Assembly (NCBI GenBank): GCA_014695345.1 | Contig: JACJOC010000013.1 | Location: 1-64,000 of the forward strand | Source of the DNA: Cyanobacteria bacterium FACHB-471 | GTDB lineage: Bacteria > Cyanobacteriota > Cyanobacteriia > Elainellales > Elainellaceae | Reading direction: 5' to 3' | DNA: 64,000 nucleotides | In this document: positions 30,048 to 39,779 of the stretch, piece by piece | Layout: every line of letters starts with the position of its first letter | How positions within the stretch are numbered: the first letter of the stretch is position 1 | Made by a program: the position numbers and the translations under genes | The notes under the pieces: model-generated | What the model was told of the DNA's origin: nothing | Databases searched by the model: none | What the model saw: the letters and a program-made list of their open reading frames with translations, nothing else

Positions 30048-32234
30048 ATGAAGATTCCTCAACTCCGCAGCAGTAAAGCACTACCTTTGCAGATCGTTCT
30101 AGTTGTTCCCTTTGTTCTGCAAATTTTCGGAACGGTTAGCTTGGTCGGCTACCTGTCTCTCAAAAATGGGCAAAGAGCTGTGAACAATCTGGCAGAACAG
30201 GTGATCGATCGCACCAGCAATGTAGTGGATGAACACTTACAGTCTTACCTTTCTATCCCGCAAACGCTGAATCAGATTAACGCAGACGCCATTAAGAGAG
30301 GAATTCTGGATGTGCGCGAGCAGGAAGCCGTTGGCGAGTATTTCTGGGATCAAATGCAGGCGTATGACCTGTCTTACATTGGCATAGGTCTAACCACAGG
30401 GGAAGGGATTGGAACCGCTCGGTACGATGGCAGAACCATCACCATTGATGATTGGGTGGCTAGACAGTCGAATAACACCATCAACTACGCCACTGACCGC
30501 CAGGGACGCCGAACCCGAGTGAATTATCGCTGGACTTGGAACAGTTTTAGCGAAGCTTGGTACACCGAACCGATTGCTGCTGGTAAACCCATCTGGAAGA
30601 TTTATGCTGCAAATTTGCCCAACGGGCCCTACATTGCGGCCTCTGCCAGTCGCCCCATCTACGATTCGCAAAATCGCCTTTTAGGAATGATTGCCTCTGA
30701 TATTCATCTACTCAAACTCAACGATTTTCTAAATAGATTAGAAGTTAGCCAATCTGGGCAAGTCTTCCTGATGGAGCGAGATGGCACACTGATTGCTAGC
30801 TCTGGCACAGAAAGACCTTTTACCCTGGTCAACCGAAAAATTCATCGACTGCGGGCGATTGATAGTTCCAATCCAATTATCCAAACTGTTGTTCAACACC
30901 TCCAAACTTCTAGTGGGTTACAGTCAATCACCCAACATACTGACTTTCGGCTTGAGATTCAGGGGCAACAGCACTTTGTCAGCGTTGTGCCCTGGCGTGA
31001 TGAGTATGGTTTGGATTGGCTATTGGTCATCAGTGTGCCGGAAAACACATTTATGGCTCAAATTGATGCCAACACGCACATTACGATCGCCCTTTGTTTG
31101 GGTGCATTAGTGCTTGCTTTGATTATGAGCGTATTGACCTCACGTTGGATTGTGCAACCGATTCTTCACCTCAGCCACGCTAGTGAGTCAGTAGCAGACG
31201 GCAATCTAGAACAGACGGTAGAAAAAAGCAGAATTCGCGAACTCGATGCATTGTCCAATTCCTTTAACCACATGGCAAACCAGCTGTATCAATCGTTTGC
31301 CGCACTGGAGCAAAGCAAGGCGGAATTGGAAGATCGGGTGGAAGAGCGCACGGCTGAACTCAAAAATACGCTGATAAAATTGCAGCACACCCAGATTCAA
31401 ATGATTCAAAGCGAAAAAATGTCGAGTCTGGGGCAACTGGTTGCTGGAGTAGCGCATGAGATTAACAATCCAGTCAATTTCATTCACGGCAATCTCGACC
31501 CAGTGCAGGAATACATTGAAGATTTATTGAGAATTGTGCAGCTATATCAGCAGTACTATCCCAACTCTGTCACTGAAATTCAAACGACTGTTGAAGAGAT
31601 CGACCTGGAGTTTTTGCAAGAAGATTTGCCAAAGATATTGAATTCTATGAAATTAGGAACCGGGCGCATTCGACAAATTGTGTTGTCTTTACGAAACTTC
31701 TCGCGAATGGATGAATCTGAATTTAAGGCAGTTGATATTCACGAAGGCATTGACAGCACCTTACTGATTTTGCAGCATCGCTTTAAAGCTAAGTCTGAAC
31801 ATTCAAGGATTGAATTAATAAAAAACTACGGATCACTTCCTCTGGTGGAATGTTTCGCTGGGCAGCTTAACCAGGTGTTTATGAATGTTTTGGTGAATGC
31901 TCTAGATGCATTAGAAGAAAGTATTCAACGTACTCATGAGGAAGTGAAGAGCCAGCCAAGCGAAATTACAATCCGTACATCTGTTTTAAGTGAGGAATGG
32001 GTAGAAGTGGCGATCGCCGACAACGGATCAGGGATGCCCGAAGCCGTTCGGCAGCGTATTTTTGACCCCTTCTTTACCACCAAACCTTTTGGCAAAGGCA
32101 CGGGCATGGGCATGTCTATTAGCTATCAAATTGTTACAGAGAAACACGGTGGCAAATTGGAATGCTACTCCACTCCAGGGCAGGGAACTGAATTTGTCAT
32201 TCAGATTCCTCTGCAGCAAAAAGTTTTGATCTAA
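30048..32234 (+). CDS. Membrane sensor histidine kinase with CACHE domain
   Basis: A 728-residue kinase: transmembrane helix at residues 14-36, a periplasmic dCACHE-like domain (about 40-330, with [20 protein letters not shown] and [13 protein letters not shown]), a second helix near 342-362, HAMP domain, coiled coil ([21 protein letters not shown]) and kinase core. The H-box is [18 protein letters not shown] with His470, and the ATP-binding region has [13 protein letters not shown] and [22 protein letters not shown]. The periplasmic part probably binds a small metabolite. No response regulator is adjacent on this strand; it starts divergently from the giant kinase. Confidence 0.9.
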   Translation: MKIPQLRSSKALPLQIVLVVPFVLQIFGTVSLVGYLSLKNGQRAVNNLAEQVIDRTSNVVDEHLQSYLSIPQTLNQINADAIKRGILDVREQEAVGEYFWDQMQAYDLSYIGIGLTTGEGIGTARYDGRTITIDDWVARQSNNTINYATDRQGRRTRVNYRWTWNSFSEAWYTEPIAAGKPIWKIYAANLPNGPYIAASASRPIYDSQNRLLGMIASDIHLLKLNDFLNRLEVSQSGQVFLMERDGTLIASSGTERPFTLVNRKIHRLRAIDSSNPIIQTVVQHLQTSSGLQSITQHTDFRLEIQGQQHFVSVVPWRDEYGLDWLLVISVPENTFMAQIDANTHITIALCLGALVLALIMSVLTSRWIVQPILHLSHASESVADGNLEQTVEKSRIRELDALSNSFNHMANQLYQSFAALEQSKAELEDRVEERTAELKNTLIKLQHTQIQMIQSEKMSSLGQLVAGVAHEINNPVNFIHGNLDPVQEYIEDLLRIVQLYQQYYPNSVTEIQTTVEEIDLEFLQEDLPKILNSMKLGTGRIRQIVLSLRNFSRMDESEFKAVDIHEGIDSTLLILQHRFKAKSEHSRIELIKNYGSLPLVECFAGQLNQVFMNVLVNALDALEESIQRTHEEVKSQPSEITIRTSVLSEEWVEVAIADNGSGMPEAVRQRIFDPFFTTKPFGKGTGMGMSISYQIVTEKHGGKLECYSTPGQGTEFVIQIPLQQKVLI

Positions 32235-32448
32235 TCTAACGGATATGCTAGTTGAGCGATCGAATCTGTTAGCTTCAAGGGCAAAAAACGTAATCTCTAG
32301 ACCATCTTATATAGAGGATCTTATACCTTAGCTTCACATAGCCTTATCGGCATTTTATGATTTTCCAATGAATTGCTGTGATTCAATTAAAAAACAGGGA
32401 ATTCTACTGAGGGATGGCACTTAACTGCACTCATTCAGGAAAACTATA

Positions 32449-33129
32449 ATGTCACCAGCGACACAAACAAAGACGAATTCTCATTCTTTAGACTCTGCGA
32501 TCGCTCCCCGTTCAGTTCGTTTACTTCTAGCCTTATGGTTTCTAGGGGGCAAGGACGTTAATCAGGGAAAGGTTAGCGATCGGTTGAAAGTAGGCGGAAA
32601 GAAGAGTCCAGACTGTGATGAGCTTTATGCTCGTTTGGAGCGGGAAGAAGCGATTGAAGTTGCGAAGAAAAAGGTTTCTATTACAAACAAAGGAATTGAA
32701 TTACTGGGTCAAGGTTTGCAAAGTTCTGATCTTGCTATAGAAGGGACAATTGTGGGTTCCTGGATGGCAAAAGCTTTGCTGAAGTGGATTCAACAATCGG
32801 ATGTAAGTGTGAATGGCGCTGCAACTAATGGTAAAGTTGCCCATTCTGAAATTACTTCTCAAGAAGAATTTAAGCAGCTTGCATTAGAAACCTACGATCA
32901 CCTCAATCGTGACTACAACTTAGATAATTTGGTTCCTATCTATCGCATTCGTCGAGAAATTGGCGCTCAAGTTTCTCGCTCTCAGTTCAATGAATGGATG
33001 TTAGATCTGCAAGCTAATGACATTCTTCAACTGATTGGTGGAGAAATGCCAAGTCTTACCCCTGATATTGCCGAAGATTCGATCGAAACCAAACTCGGTG
33101 GAGTTCGCTACTACGTAAAGAAACTGTAA
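32449..33129 (+). CDS. Winged-helix protein of putative defence operon
   Basis: A 226-residue soluble protein, first gene of a three-gene operon. An N-terminal winged-helix-like segment (about residues 24-90: VRLLLALWFLGGKDVNQGKVSDRL, with ERLEREEAIEV and ITNKGIELL) looks like a DNA-binding fold. A second helix-turn-helix-like segment with a beta-wing lies at the C-terminus (about 155-226: VPIYRIRREIGAQVSRSQF followed by LDLQANDILQLIGGE). No catalytic motif is seen. The gap to the next gene is 61 bases. Proposed role, by inference: DNA recognition or regulation for the ATPase and nuclease encoded downstream. I do not recognise a named family. Confidence 0.65.
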   Translation: MSPATQTKTNSHSLDSAIAPRSVRLLLALWFLGGKDVNQGKVSDRLKVGGKKSPDCDELYARLEREEAIEVAKKKVSITNKGIELLGQGLQSSDLAIEGTIVGSWMAKALLKWIQQSDVSVNGAATNGKVAHSEITSQEEFKQLALETYDHLNRDYNLDNLVPIYRIRREIGAQVSRSQFNEWMLDLQANDILQLIGGEMPSLTPDIAEDSIETKLGGVRYYVKKL

Positions 33130-33190
33130 GACTCTAAATCTTCAGCCCATACCGTACAAACCTGTAAATTTTGCTCTTTGTGACGCGATC

Positions 33191-35137
33191 ATGAATTCTG
33201 CTGCCTCATCATTCTCCCCAATCGACCAGATTAACACCGTCCTCCGAAATCATAACCCTTTCGCTCAGGCTCCCATTCTCAGAGCTAATCACGTTTGGGG
33301 AAAAGGATTTCCTGATGTTGAATCTCTCAATGCTCATGCCTCTGACGCAGTCTTTAGAGCCTTAGATGAGATTCGTGCTGAACTTTATTCAGCAACCTCT
33401 ATCCTGATTACTGCTCAGGATGGAACGGGTAAGACCCATATCATTAGCCGCATTCGCCGTCGTCTTCAGAAGCAGGGCGGAGCTCTGTTCGTTTATGCCA
33501 ATAAGTTCGATGACCTCAACCGAGTGAAGCAAGGGTTTCAGCAAATCTTGGCTGATAGCTTAAGCAACATTGGTAGGCAGGAAATAACACAATGGCAGGA
33601 ATTAGCAACAGAAATGGCTAACGATGCCATCAGAACAGCTAACCTACAAGCTCAATTCTTGCCTGTTGAACATTTAGTCAAAAAGTTTGAGGATGCAGAC
33701 GAAGAACAAGCCAGGAAATGGATCGGTCAACTCACTAAAGCGTTTCGTAAGGCAAAGAATGTTAAAGATCCAGATATTGTTCGAGCTATCTTTTGGACTT
33801 TATCAGAAGAGCAGTCTTCCTATGCAGTGAATTGGTTAGGTGGGAAAGAGTTAGCTCAATACAAAGCAAATGAGCTAGGTTTACCGAACCAAAACCAATC
33901 TTTTGACGCAGTTCTGCATATCCTGTCTCTAATCAGCAACTACAACGAACTGGTTATTTGCTTTGATGAACTAGATCTACCAGATTGTAATGACGCTGGT
34001 TTATATAAATCCCAGGTTATTTCTGGCTTAGTGAAGGAGTTGTATGAGAACCTGCATCGGGGCGTTATTCTAACAGTAATGATGCCAGGTGTTTGGAATG
34101 AAAAAGTTAAGCAACTTCCACCCGGAGTCTGGAGTAGAGTTACAGCTTATGGAGATCCGCATGATTTGAGTTATATGGACGGTGACTCAGTTATTGAGCT
34201 AGTTACCCGTTTTCTCAAAGAATTCTATGACGAAAAAGGACTGACACCTCCTCATGCAATGTATCCGTTTGATGAGGATCAATTAAGAGCGCTTGGCAGA
34301 GAACGCCTAACCGCCAGGCGTGTTCTTTCATGGTGCAAAGATAACTGCAAACCTCCAGTTATTGATGAAGGTGAATCACCATCTGGTGATGACCCAGTTA
34401 TACCGGTTGAAGATCCAGTTGAGACAGCATTCAAAAACGAGATGGAGGAAGATCTCAGCAAGGATTTAGATGATAATGCCTTGATCTCGAATGCACTTTT
34501 CTTCAGTCTTCAAATGCTGGTGGGTCAAACAGTTGAGAAAGTCACTATTGAGGAGGTTACAACTGGAGTCAAGAAGCGTGGTGGTAGAGATCCATATCTT
34601 AACTTCAAGATTCTAGGTAAGGAGGAAGGAAGAGAGGTCAGTATTGGTGTAGCGGTTCTGCAATATGACGGTGGAGGAGGGCTAGGAGCAGGGTTCAGAA
34701 GGTTAGTTGATGAGGAGAAGGTTTTTGGATTGACTCGCGGTTGTTTAGTACGCTCTCAGAGTAAACCAATCAACCACTACTTCAGAAAAACTTATCTTAA
34801 TCCTTTGATCTATGAAAAGGGCGGAGAGTTTGTTGACTTGAAAGAGGAGGAGATAAGACCTTTGATTGCAATTCGATCTGTGCATCAAAAGCGGGAAGTA
34901 GACTACAAACTAAGTGAGGAGCAAATCTTCAATTTTATAGCTGAGAAGGGAGCTGAAAATTTGTTAGGAATTCATAACCCTCTCCTCAAAGAAATTCTGA
35001 GTGATCCATCGCATCAAGTACCTGTACTTGAAGATGAACCAGAAGCACAAGCTCAAGAATATACAGAGAAGGGTGATTCTGATGAGCTTGAGCCATCTGA
35101 AGAAATTGAATTAGCCGGATTAGCTGTTAATGGTTGA
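33191..35137 (+). CDS. P-loop ATPase of putative defence operon
   Basis: A 648-residue AAA/STAND-like ATPase. Walker A is AQDGTGKTH at residues 75-83 and Walker B LVICFDELDLPD at 254-265; an arginine-bearing SRVTAYGDP and a lid-type LTARRVLSWCKD (372-383) follow. The C-terminal 200 residues (about 450-648) form a separate beta-rich domain (GGRDPYLNFKILGKEEGREVS and a GGGGLGAGFRRL loop) whose function I cannot name; it may carry a degenerate nuclease-like fold. The end overlaps the next gene by eight bases, a strong sign of translational coupling. Probably a DNA-translocating or signalling ATPase controlling the nuclease; this is inference. Confidence 0.75.
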   Translation: MNSAASSFSPIDQINTVLRNHNPFAQAPILRANHVWGKGFPDVESLNAHASDAVFRALDEIRAELYSATSILITAQDGTGKTHIISRIRRRLQKQGGALFVYANKFDDLNRVKQGFQQILADSLSNIGRQEITQWQELATEMANDAIRTANLQAQFLPVEHLVKKFEDADEEQARKWIGQLTKAFRKAKNVKDPDIVRAIFWTLSEEQSSYAVNWLGGKELAQYKANELGLPNQNQSFDAVLHILSLISNYNELVICFDELDLPDCNDAGLYKSQVISGLVKELYENLHRGVILTVMMPGVWNEKVKQLPPGVWSRVTAYGDPHDLSYMDGDSVIELVTRFLKEFYDEKGLTPPHAMYPFDEDQLRALGRERLTARRVLSWCKDNCKPPVIDEGESPSGDDPVIPVEDPVETAFKNEMEEDLSKDLDDNALISNALFFSLQMLVGQTVEKVTIEEVTTGVKKRGGRDPYLNFKILGKEEGREVSIGVAVLQYDGGGGLGAGFRRLVDEEKVFGLTRGCLVRSQSKPINHYFRKTYLNPLIYEKGGEFVDLKEEEIRPLIAIRSVHQKREVDYKLSEEQIFNFIAEKGAENLLGIHNPLLKEILSDPSHQVPVLEDEPEAQAQEYTEKGDSDELEPSEEIELAGLAVNG

Positions 35138-36656
35138 GCCAGTTCTTATCGATAAAGTGTTGTATCTACCCGCTCCAGATGCTGAAGGTTTAGCTAAGGG
35201 GTGGGTAGTTGCAGCCGTTCCTAAAGTTTCAATCCAAGAGGGATGGTCTTTTCTTGTCTGTCCTAGTGATACTTCTATTAATCCACTCCCGATTGAAAGA
35301 CAGTATCATCCCAACTTTCTATCTACTGCCAAATCTGCATTAATTCAGTTAAAAGATTCAACAGTAAAGGTCAATTTTTGGGCAAAGTGCGAGTTTTGTA
35401 CACTACTTTACGAAGTTGAGCAGTTGAATGTTCTTTCCCAACTAACTAACTGGACACCAATAGCTCTAAAAACTGCGTTAGAGCAACGGCAGCATCTTTT
35501 TCTGACCTGTTTAAGAATCTATCATCTGCCTGAACCAATTGAAGTATCGACGGATTCTCTTAATCCAACAAAAACTGGAAAATTTGTAAGTTTGTCTTCA
35601 TTAGGACTACCTGAACATATTTCTATCCCAATGAAGGTGAACACTTCGTTACCTGTAATAAGTGATGTTGTTTTTAACCAACGTAAGCTACAACTAGCAG
35701 AACGCAAGCTACCTCTTTATCCTCAATTAGAGAAATTGCATGATTTAGTTGCTCAAATGGCTACAACTGATTCAAAGGCTAAACAGCTTGAACAAGATAT
35801 CAAGGTGTTTTTGGGTTGGTCTACTTATGAAAGAACATCTCAAGCTGATCCTGATACATCTTGGATTAAGTTAATTGCTGCTGTAGGAAATTCAAGCGAT
35901 GGAGATTTGTTTGAAAAATTAGTGCGAAGAAGTTTTATGAAATTGGGCTTTAAAAACTCTAACTTGAATCCTCAAGCAAGTCTTGACCCTAACAGTTGTG
36001 GAGGAGCAGGAGGTTTAGACTTTTACTGCGAAGAACCCTATCCAGTAGTTGGAGAGTGTAAGGCAACAAAAACTGATGTTGTTCCTGATAGTACACCAGC
36101 ACAATTGGTCAAGCTAGGACTTAAACATCTCCAGAAGCAATATGAAAACTGTATCAAGGTCATCATGGCTGCTGGCGCATTGAACTCGCATGCTCAAAAA
36201 ACTGCTATTGGAAATAAAATGAATGTAATTCGCCCCGAAACACTACAAAGGCTAGTCGAATTAAAAGCAAAATACGATGGCTCTGTTAATTTATTGGATT
36301 TAAAGTCCTACTTGGAAGCAGATCCATTTGGAGAGGATGCGGATGTAAAGTTAAATGATTTCGTCAATCAAGTTTTGAGAGATATTCGGGTGCGATCACA
36401 TATCATTAAAGCTATTGAACAACTTACTGAAACTGAGCCAGATAGAAAACAGTTTGAAGTTGTAGAAATTCGCACCCAATACAATGCTTCCTTTGCAAGA
36501 CTCGATGGTGGTGTTTTAGATAACCAGACAGTTCATGAAATACTCATAGAACTGTCATCACCTTTGACTGGGTATTTAGGACGACTTAAAACAACTAGTC
36601 TGCAAAGCGATCGCTTCTACTTCCTCCGTCACATGCCTGAAATAGTAGAGCAGTAA
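35130..36656 (+). CDS. PD-(D/E)XK nuclease with DUF1802-like N-terminus
   Basis: A 508-residue protein, last of the three-gene operon. Residues 1-140 resemble DUF1802 (WSFLVCPSDTSINPLPIER and LRIYHLPEPIEV). Residues about 260-380 form a restriction-endonuclease-like fold: FEKLVRRSFMKLGF, then D297 in GGLDFYCEE, E309 and K311 in VVGECKATK, spacing D-11-E-x-K as in Mrr and related nucleases. VIRPETLQRLVEL adds to the fold. The catalytic triad is complete, so the protein is likely an active DNA nuclease. It overlaps the ATPase gene by eight bases. A defence system of this gene order is not one I can name. Confidence 0.75.
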   Translation: MVEPVLIDKVLYLPAPDAEGLAKGWVVAAVPKVSIQEGWSFLVCPSDTSINPLPIERQYHPNFLSTAKSALIQLKDSTVKVNFWAKCEFCTLLYEVEQLNVLSQLTNWTPIALKTALEQRQHLFLTCLRIYHLPEPIEVSTDSLNPTKTGKFVSLSSLGLPEHISIPMKVNTSLPVISDVVFNQRKLQLAERKLPLYPQLEKLHDLVAQMATTDSKAKQLEQDIKVFLGWSTYERTSQADPDTSWIKLIAAVGNSSDGDLFEKLVRRSFMKLGFKNSNLNPQASLDPNSCGGAGGLDFYCEEPYPVVGECKATKTDVVPDSTPAQLVKLGLKHLQKQYENCIKVIMAAGALNSHAQKTAIGNKMNVIRPETLQRLVELKAKYDGSVNLLDLKSYLEADPFGEDADVKLNDFVNQVLRDIRVRSHIIKAIEQLTETEPDRKQFEVVEIRTQYNASFARLDGGVLDNQTVHEILIELSSPLTGYLGRLKTTSLQSDRFYFLRHMPEIVEQ

Positions 36657-36718
36657 GTCATCACAGAATGAATAAAGATAAGCATATCCGCTTGGTGGGT
36701 TAAGGAAACGCCTATCCT

Positions 36719-36955
36719 TTAATCGTTTTGATTTTCTGGAAACCCAAATTGATCCGGCAGTTCGTTTGACGTAATTTGCAGAACATCAAGTAATTTCTTG
36801 TATTGAGCAGGCGTAAGCCTCGGTACTGCTCGACCTGCTTCCCAGTTTCTTACTGTCGTTTCCGTTACACCTAGCGCATCTGCCAACTGTTTTTGAGTCA
36901 GAAATCGTTGAACTCTGAGTCTCATTAATGGCGATCGATCGGATTTGCTAGTCAT
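36719..36955 (-). CDS. XRE-family helix-turn-helix regulator
   Basis: A 78-residue DNA-binding protein made almost only of a helix-turn-helix: LMRLRVQRFLTQKQLADALGVTETTVRNWEAGR followed by PRLTPAQYKKLLDVL. The TETTVRNWEAGR block is the recognition helix of the Cro/C1 (XRE) type. Its gene is convergent with the nuclease gene, 62 bases away. It may control the defence-like operon or the Rpn genes, as small XRE regulators often do, but no operator was identified. Confidence 0.75.
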   Translation of the reverse strand: MTSKSDRSPLMRLRVQRFLTQKQLADALGVTETTVRNWEAGRAVPRLTPAQYKKLLDVLQITSNELPDQFGFPENQND

Positions 36956-37220
36956 TTACGCAAGCTGGTTGACGGTTAGCGTAACTTGATTTACGCTTTA
37001 TAGACATCGAATAAAGGCAGTATCTCCCAATCTGGTTACAGTTTGGGGCAAGAAATTGCCTTTTCATCAGTTTGTCATCAAACGAAGTCTTTCAGACAAC
37101 CATTCTGCCAGTCGGGTGACTGTTTGTTCTGCTTGCTTTTGAGCAGTCCAGTCAGACTGTGGCTTTGCCATGCCTATTTTCCCTTACTGCGACGCAATAG
37201 CGCGATCGCCTCCATTTCCC

Positions 37221-37442
37221 ATGCCATCCTATCGAGATTCCTTGCATCCCTGGTGCATCGTCCGCTCCTTTCCCAATGCTCATACCCTGATTGTTGCTCG
37301 TTTTCGCCGTCGCAGTGACGCAGAAGCTCAGTTGAAAACCTTACAGCGTTTGATACCGACAGCTAGCTTTTGCGTGGTGTTTGATGCAGGACAGCATTCT
37401 GACTCAGAGCAATTACAGGACAAACAGGATGAGCCGAAATGA
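37221..37442 (+). CDS. Small conserved hypothetical protein
   Basis: A 73-residue protein beginning MPSYRDSLHPWCIVRSF with a compact pattern RFRRRSDAEAQLKTLQRL, which I recall from cyanobacterial small proteins of unknown function. ATG 37221 is preferred over 37170, since the extra 17 residues look like translated HIP1 sequence. Its stop overlaps the next start by four bases (ATGA at 37439) if the longer Rpn start is used. Function is unknown. Confidence 0.55.
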   Translation: MPSYRDSLHPWCIVRSFPNAHTLIVARFRRRSDAEAQLKTLQRLIPTASFCVVFDAGQHSDSEQLQDKQDEPK

Positions 37443-37531
37443 GTAATCAAAATCCAGGTTGCTGTCCTGAATTCGCAAAAGATTGCAGTGTGATTCAATG
37501 TGAAACAGGGTTAATGGTGGCAAGCAACTTC

Positions 37532-38380
37532 ATGCGGCGTGATTCGATTTTCTACAAGCTGTTCCAACAATCGCCAACCCTGTTGTTTGAACTGTTGCCT
37601 GACCCACCCGCCAATGCCGAAGCTTATCGGTTCGACTCGGTAGCGGTGAAAGAACCCCGGTTTGAAATCGATGGAGTCTTCTTACCACCAGAAGACGAAG
37701 CCGCAGGAACAGTCTACTTCTGTGAAGTGCAGTTTCAAAAAGATGAACGGCTTTATGAACGTATCTTTGCTGAGTCCTCTCTATATTTCTATCGGAACGG
37801 CGACCGCTACGGCGACTGGCAGGTTGTAGTCATCTACCCCTCCCGCAGTGTTGAACAAAGTAGGTTGCACCCACATCGAACCTTCCTCAACGGAGATCAA
37901 GTTCATCGAGTATATCTGGATGAATTAGGTGAGATTCGCTCCTTGCCTCTGTGGGTTGCCGTGATGGTTCTGACCACAATAGAAGAAGACAAAGCGCCAG
38001 AAGAAGCCCGTTATTTATTGAGCCGCACCCCTGCCGAATCAGCCTCACCAGGTAGTCGTGCGATAATTGAAATGGTGATAACCATCATGGCGTATCAATT
38101 TGAGCAGTTGAGCCGCAAGGAGATAGAGTCGATGCTAGACATCTCGCTCAAGGAAACACGGGTTTATCGGGAGATTAAGGAAGAAGGTCGCGAAGAAGGT
38201 CGCGAAGCAATGGCTCATGCTATGTCTCGACTGTTGACAAAGCGATTAGGAGAACTTCCTCAAACTGTGAATTCTTCTGTGATGAATTTGTCCCTGCCAG
38301 TGTTGCAAGAGTTGAGTGAGGCACTGCTGGATTTTGCGAGTTTGGACGATTTGCAGGCTTGGTTAGCAGAACAGGGCTAG
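37532..38380 (+). CDS. Rpn-family putative nuclease/transposase (DUF2887/DUF4351)
   Basis: A 282-residue protein of the Rpn recombination-promoting nuclease superfamily. The N-terminal half (DUF2887) starts DSIFYKLFQQSPTLLFELL and has the PD-(D/E)XK pattern EIDGVFLP then YFCEVQFQKD, giving D and E-x-Q. The C-terminal end has a DUF4351-like helix (SRLLTKRLGELPQT). Family members cut DNA and are expanded in cyanobacteria. I start at ATG 37532, which opens on the family's usual first residues. A longer start at 37439, overlapping the previous stop by four bases, would add 31 atypical residues. It lies close to the defence-like operon. Confidence 0.8.
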   Translation: MRRDSIFYKLFQQSPTLLFELLPDPPANAEAYRFDSVAVKEPRFEIDGVFLPPEDEAAGTVYFCEVQFQKDERLYERIFAESSLYFYRNGDRYGDWQVVVIYPSRSVEQSRLHPHRTFLNGDQVHRVYLDELGEIRSLPLWVAVMVLTTIEEDKAPEEARYLLSRTPAESASPGSRAIIEMVITIMAYQFEQLSRKEIESMLDISLKETRVYREIKEEGREEGREAMAHAMSRLLTKRLGELPQTVNSSVMNLSLPVLQELSEALLDFASLDDLQAWLAEQG

Positions 38381-38433
38381 CGATCGCCTCTCATTCCCAA
38401 GCGATCGCTCCACGCCTAACGATTGGTTCGTTT

Positions 38434-39762
38434 CTAACTGGTGCAGGTTTCAATTAGCTGATCAATCCCATTAACCGTGAGAATAGGGGCATTCAACTGC
38501 TGGGAAAGGTCTTCTAGCCTCATATCATCCAGGAAGCGAGAGTCGTCATGCTTGAGCATCAGAGATGGCAGCAAAATTCCTTGCCCCAAATCTTTGCCCG
38601 ACAAGGCACGAAGTAAGTCTTGCCCGGTCAATAGCCCCGTAACCGTAATTTCCTGCCCCCAATATTGGCTGTTTAGCGCCACCATTTCAACTTCTAGCCC
38701 TTTTACCTGATTTAACCGTTGAAGAATGGGCTGAAAAGCTTGCTCAACTGCATTGCCAACCACCCAGGTAAAGCGACGAGCAGGTGAAACGCTTATAGGC
38801 AAATGCTTTGCCGCAGACTGAAACTCTTTGAGAAATTGGCGAATCGAACCTACCCCATTGCCAATTTGCGGGTAATCTTCATAATGCGACTCAGGCGGTA
38901 AGTCTTGCCCACCGATGAGGAACCATTCGTCTGCAAGCCAAGCAAAGGTGGAGCCTAGCTGATGCTGAAATTTGGACTGCAATGCCTGCACCTGGGCGAT
39001 TACTTCTCGTGCCTTGGCAGGCGTGACGGGCACCAGTTCATCTTCGACAGGGCGGAAGCGAGTTAAACCCACGGGGACAACCGCAACGGAGGCAACAGCA
39101 GGAATGTCTCCCTGATGAAACTTCACCAGGTCAAGTAGCGATCGCTCCAAATGTTCACCATCATTGATCCCCGGACACACGACAACCTGAGCGTGAATTT
39201 GCAGCTCATGCTGCTGAAACCAGCGTAGATGATCAAGAATTTGTCCAGCGCGAGGGTTCTTTAGTAGACGAATGCGGATCTCTGGCTCGGTGGCGTGAAC
39301 CGAGACGTAAAGCGGAGAAAGCCGCATTTGAGCAATGCGGCTCCATTCTCGCTGGGTCAGGTTGGTCAGGGTCAGGTAGCTGCCGTAAAGAAAACTGAGG
39401 CGATAGTCGTCATCTTTAAGGTAAAGGGTTTGCCGCATTCCAGGTGGCTGCTGGTCAATGAAGCAAAAGGGACAACGGTTGTTGCACTGAATCAGTCCGT
39501 CAAACAGCGCAGTTTCAAACTCCAACCCCAGGTCGTCGTCATACTCTTTTTCGATTTCGACCTGATGGCTCTGTCCTTTTGCGTCTAAGACTTCCAGTTC
39601 TAGAACCTCGTCCGCGCAAAAAAACTGATAGTCAATTAGGTCGCGCAAGGGTTGCCCGTTAATCGAGACGAGGCGATCGCCTGCCTCAAAGCCGATTTCT
39701 GCTGCGATCGAGTCGGGCAGCACATTAGTAATTAGGGCAGGACGAATAGAACAGTCGCTCAT
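38434..39762 (-). CDS. TIGR03279-family PDZ/radical SAM protein
   Basis: A 442-residue protein with an N-terminal PDZ-like domain (ALITNVLPDSIAAEIGF, GDRLVSINGQPL) followed by a radical-SAM-related domain and a DUF512-type region. The cluster motif CNNRCPFCFIDQQPPG (Cys-x3-Cys-x2-Cys) near residue 95 would bind a 4Fe-4S cluster with SAM. This family is conserved in cyanobacteria and chloroplast-linked lineages; its reaction is not known. It lies 17 bases downstream of the glycosyltransferase-methyltransferase gene on the same strand, so it may be co-transcribed, but it has no evident link with sunscreen synthesis. Confidence 0.88.
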   Translation of the reverse strand: MSDCSIRPALITNVLPDSIAAEIGFEAGDRLVSINGQPLRDLIDYQFFCADEVLELEVLDAKGQSHQVEIEKEYDDDLGLEFETALFDGLIQCNNRCPFCFIDQQPPGMRQTLYLKDDDYRLSFLYGSYLTLTNLTQREWSRIAQMRLSPLYVSVHATEPEIRIRLLKNPRAGQILDHLRWFQQHELQIHAQVVVCPGINDGEHLERSLLDLVKFHQGDIPAVASVAVVPVGLTRFRPVEDELVPVTPAKAREVIAQVQALQSKFQHQLGSTFAWLADEWFLIGGQDLPPESHYEDYPQIGNGVGSIRQFLKEFQSAAKHLPISVSPARRFTWVVGNAVEQAFQPILQRLNQVKGLEVEMVALNSQYWGQEITVTGLLTGQDLLRALSGKDLGQGILLPSLMLKHDDSRFLDDMRLEDLSQQLNAPILTVNGIDQLIETCTS

Positions 39763-39779
39763 GGGATTAGGCTGGGGAA

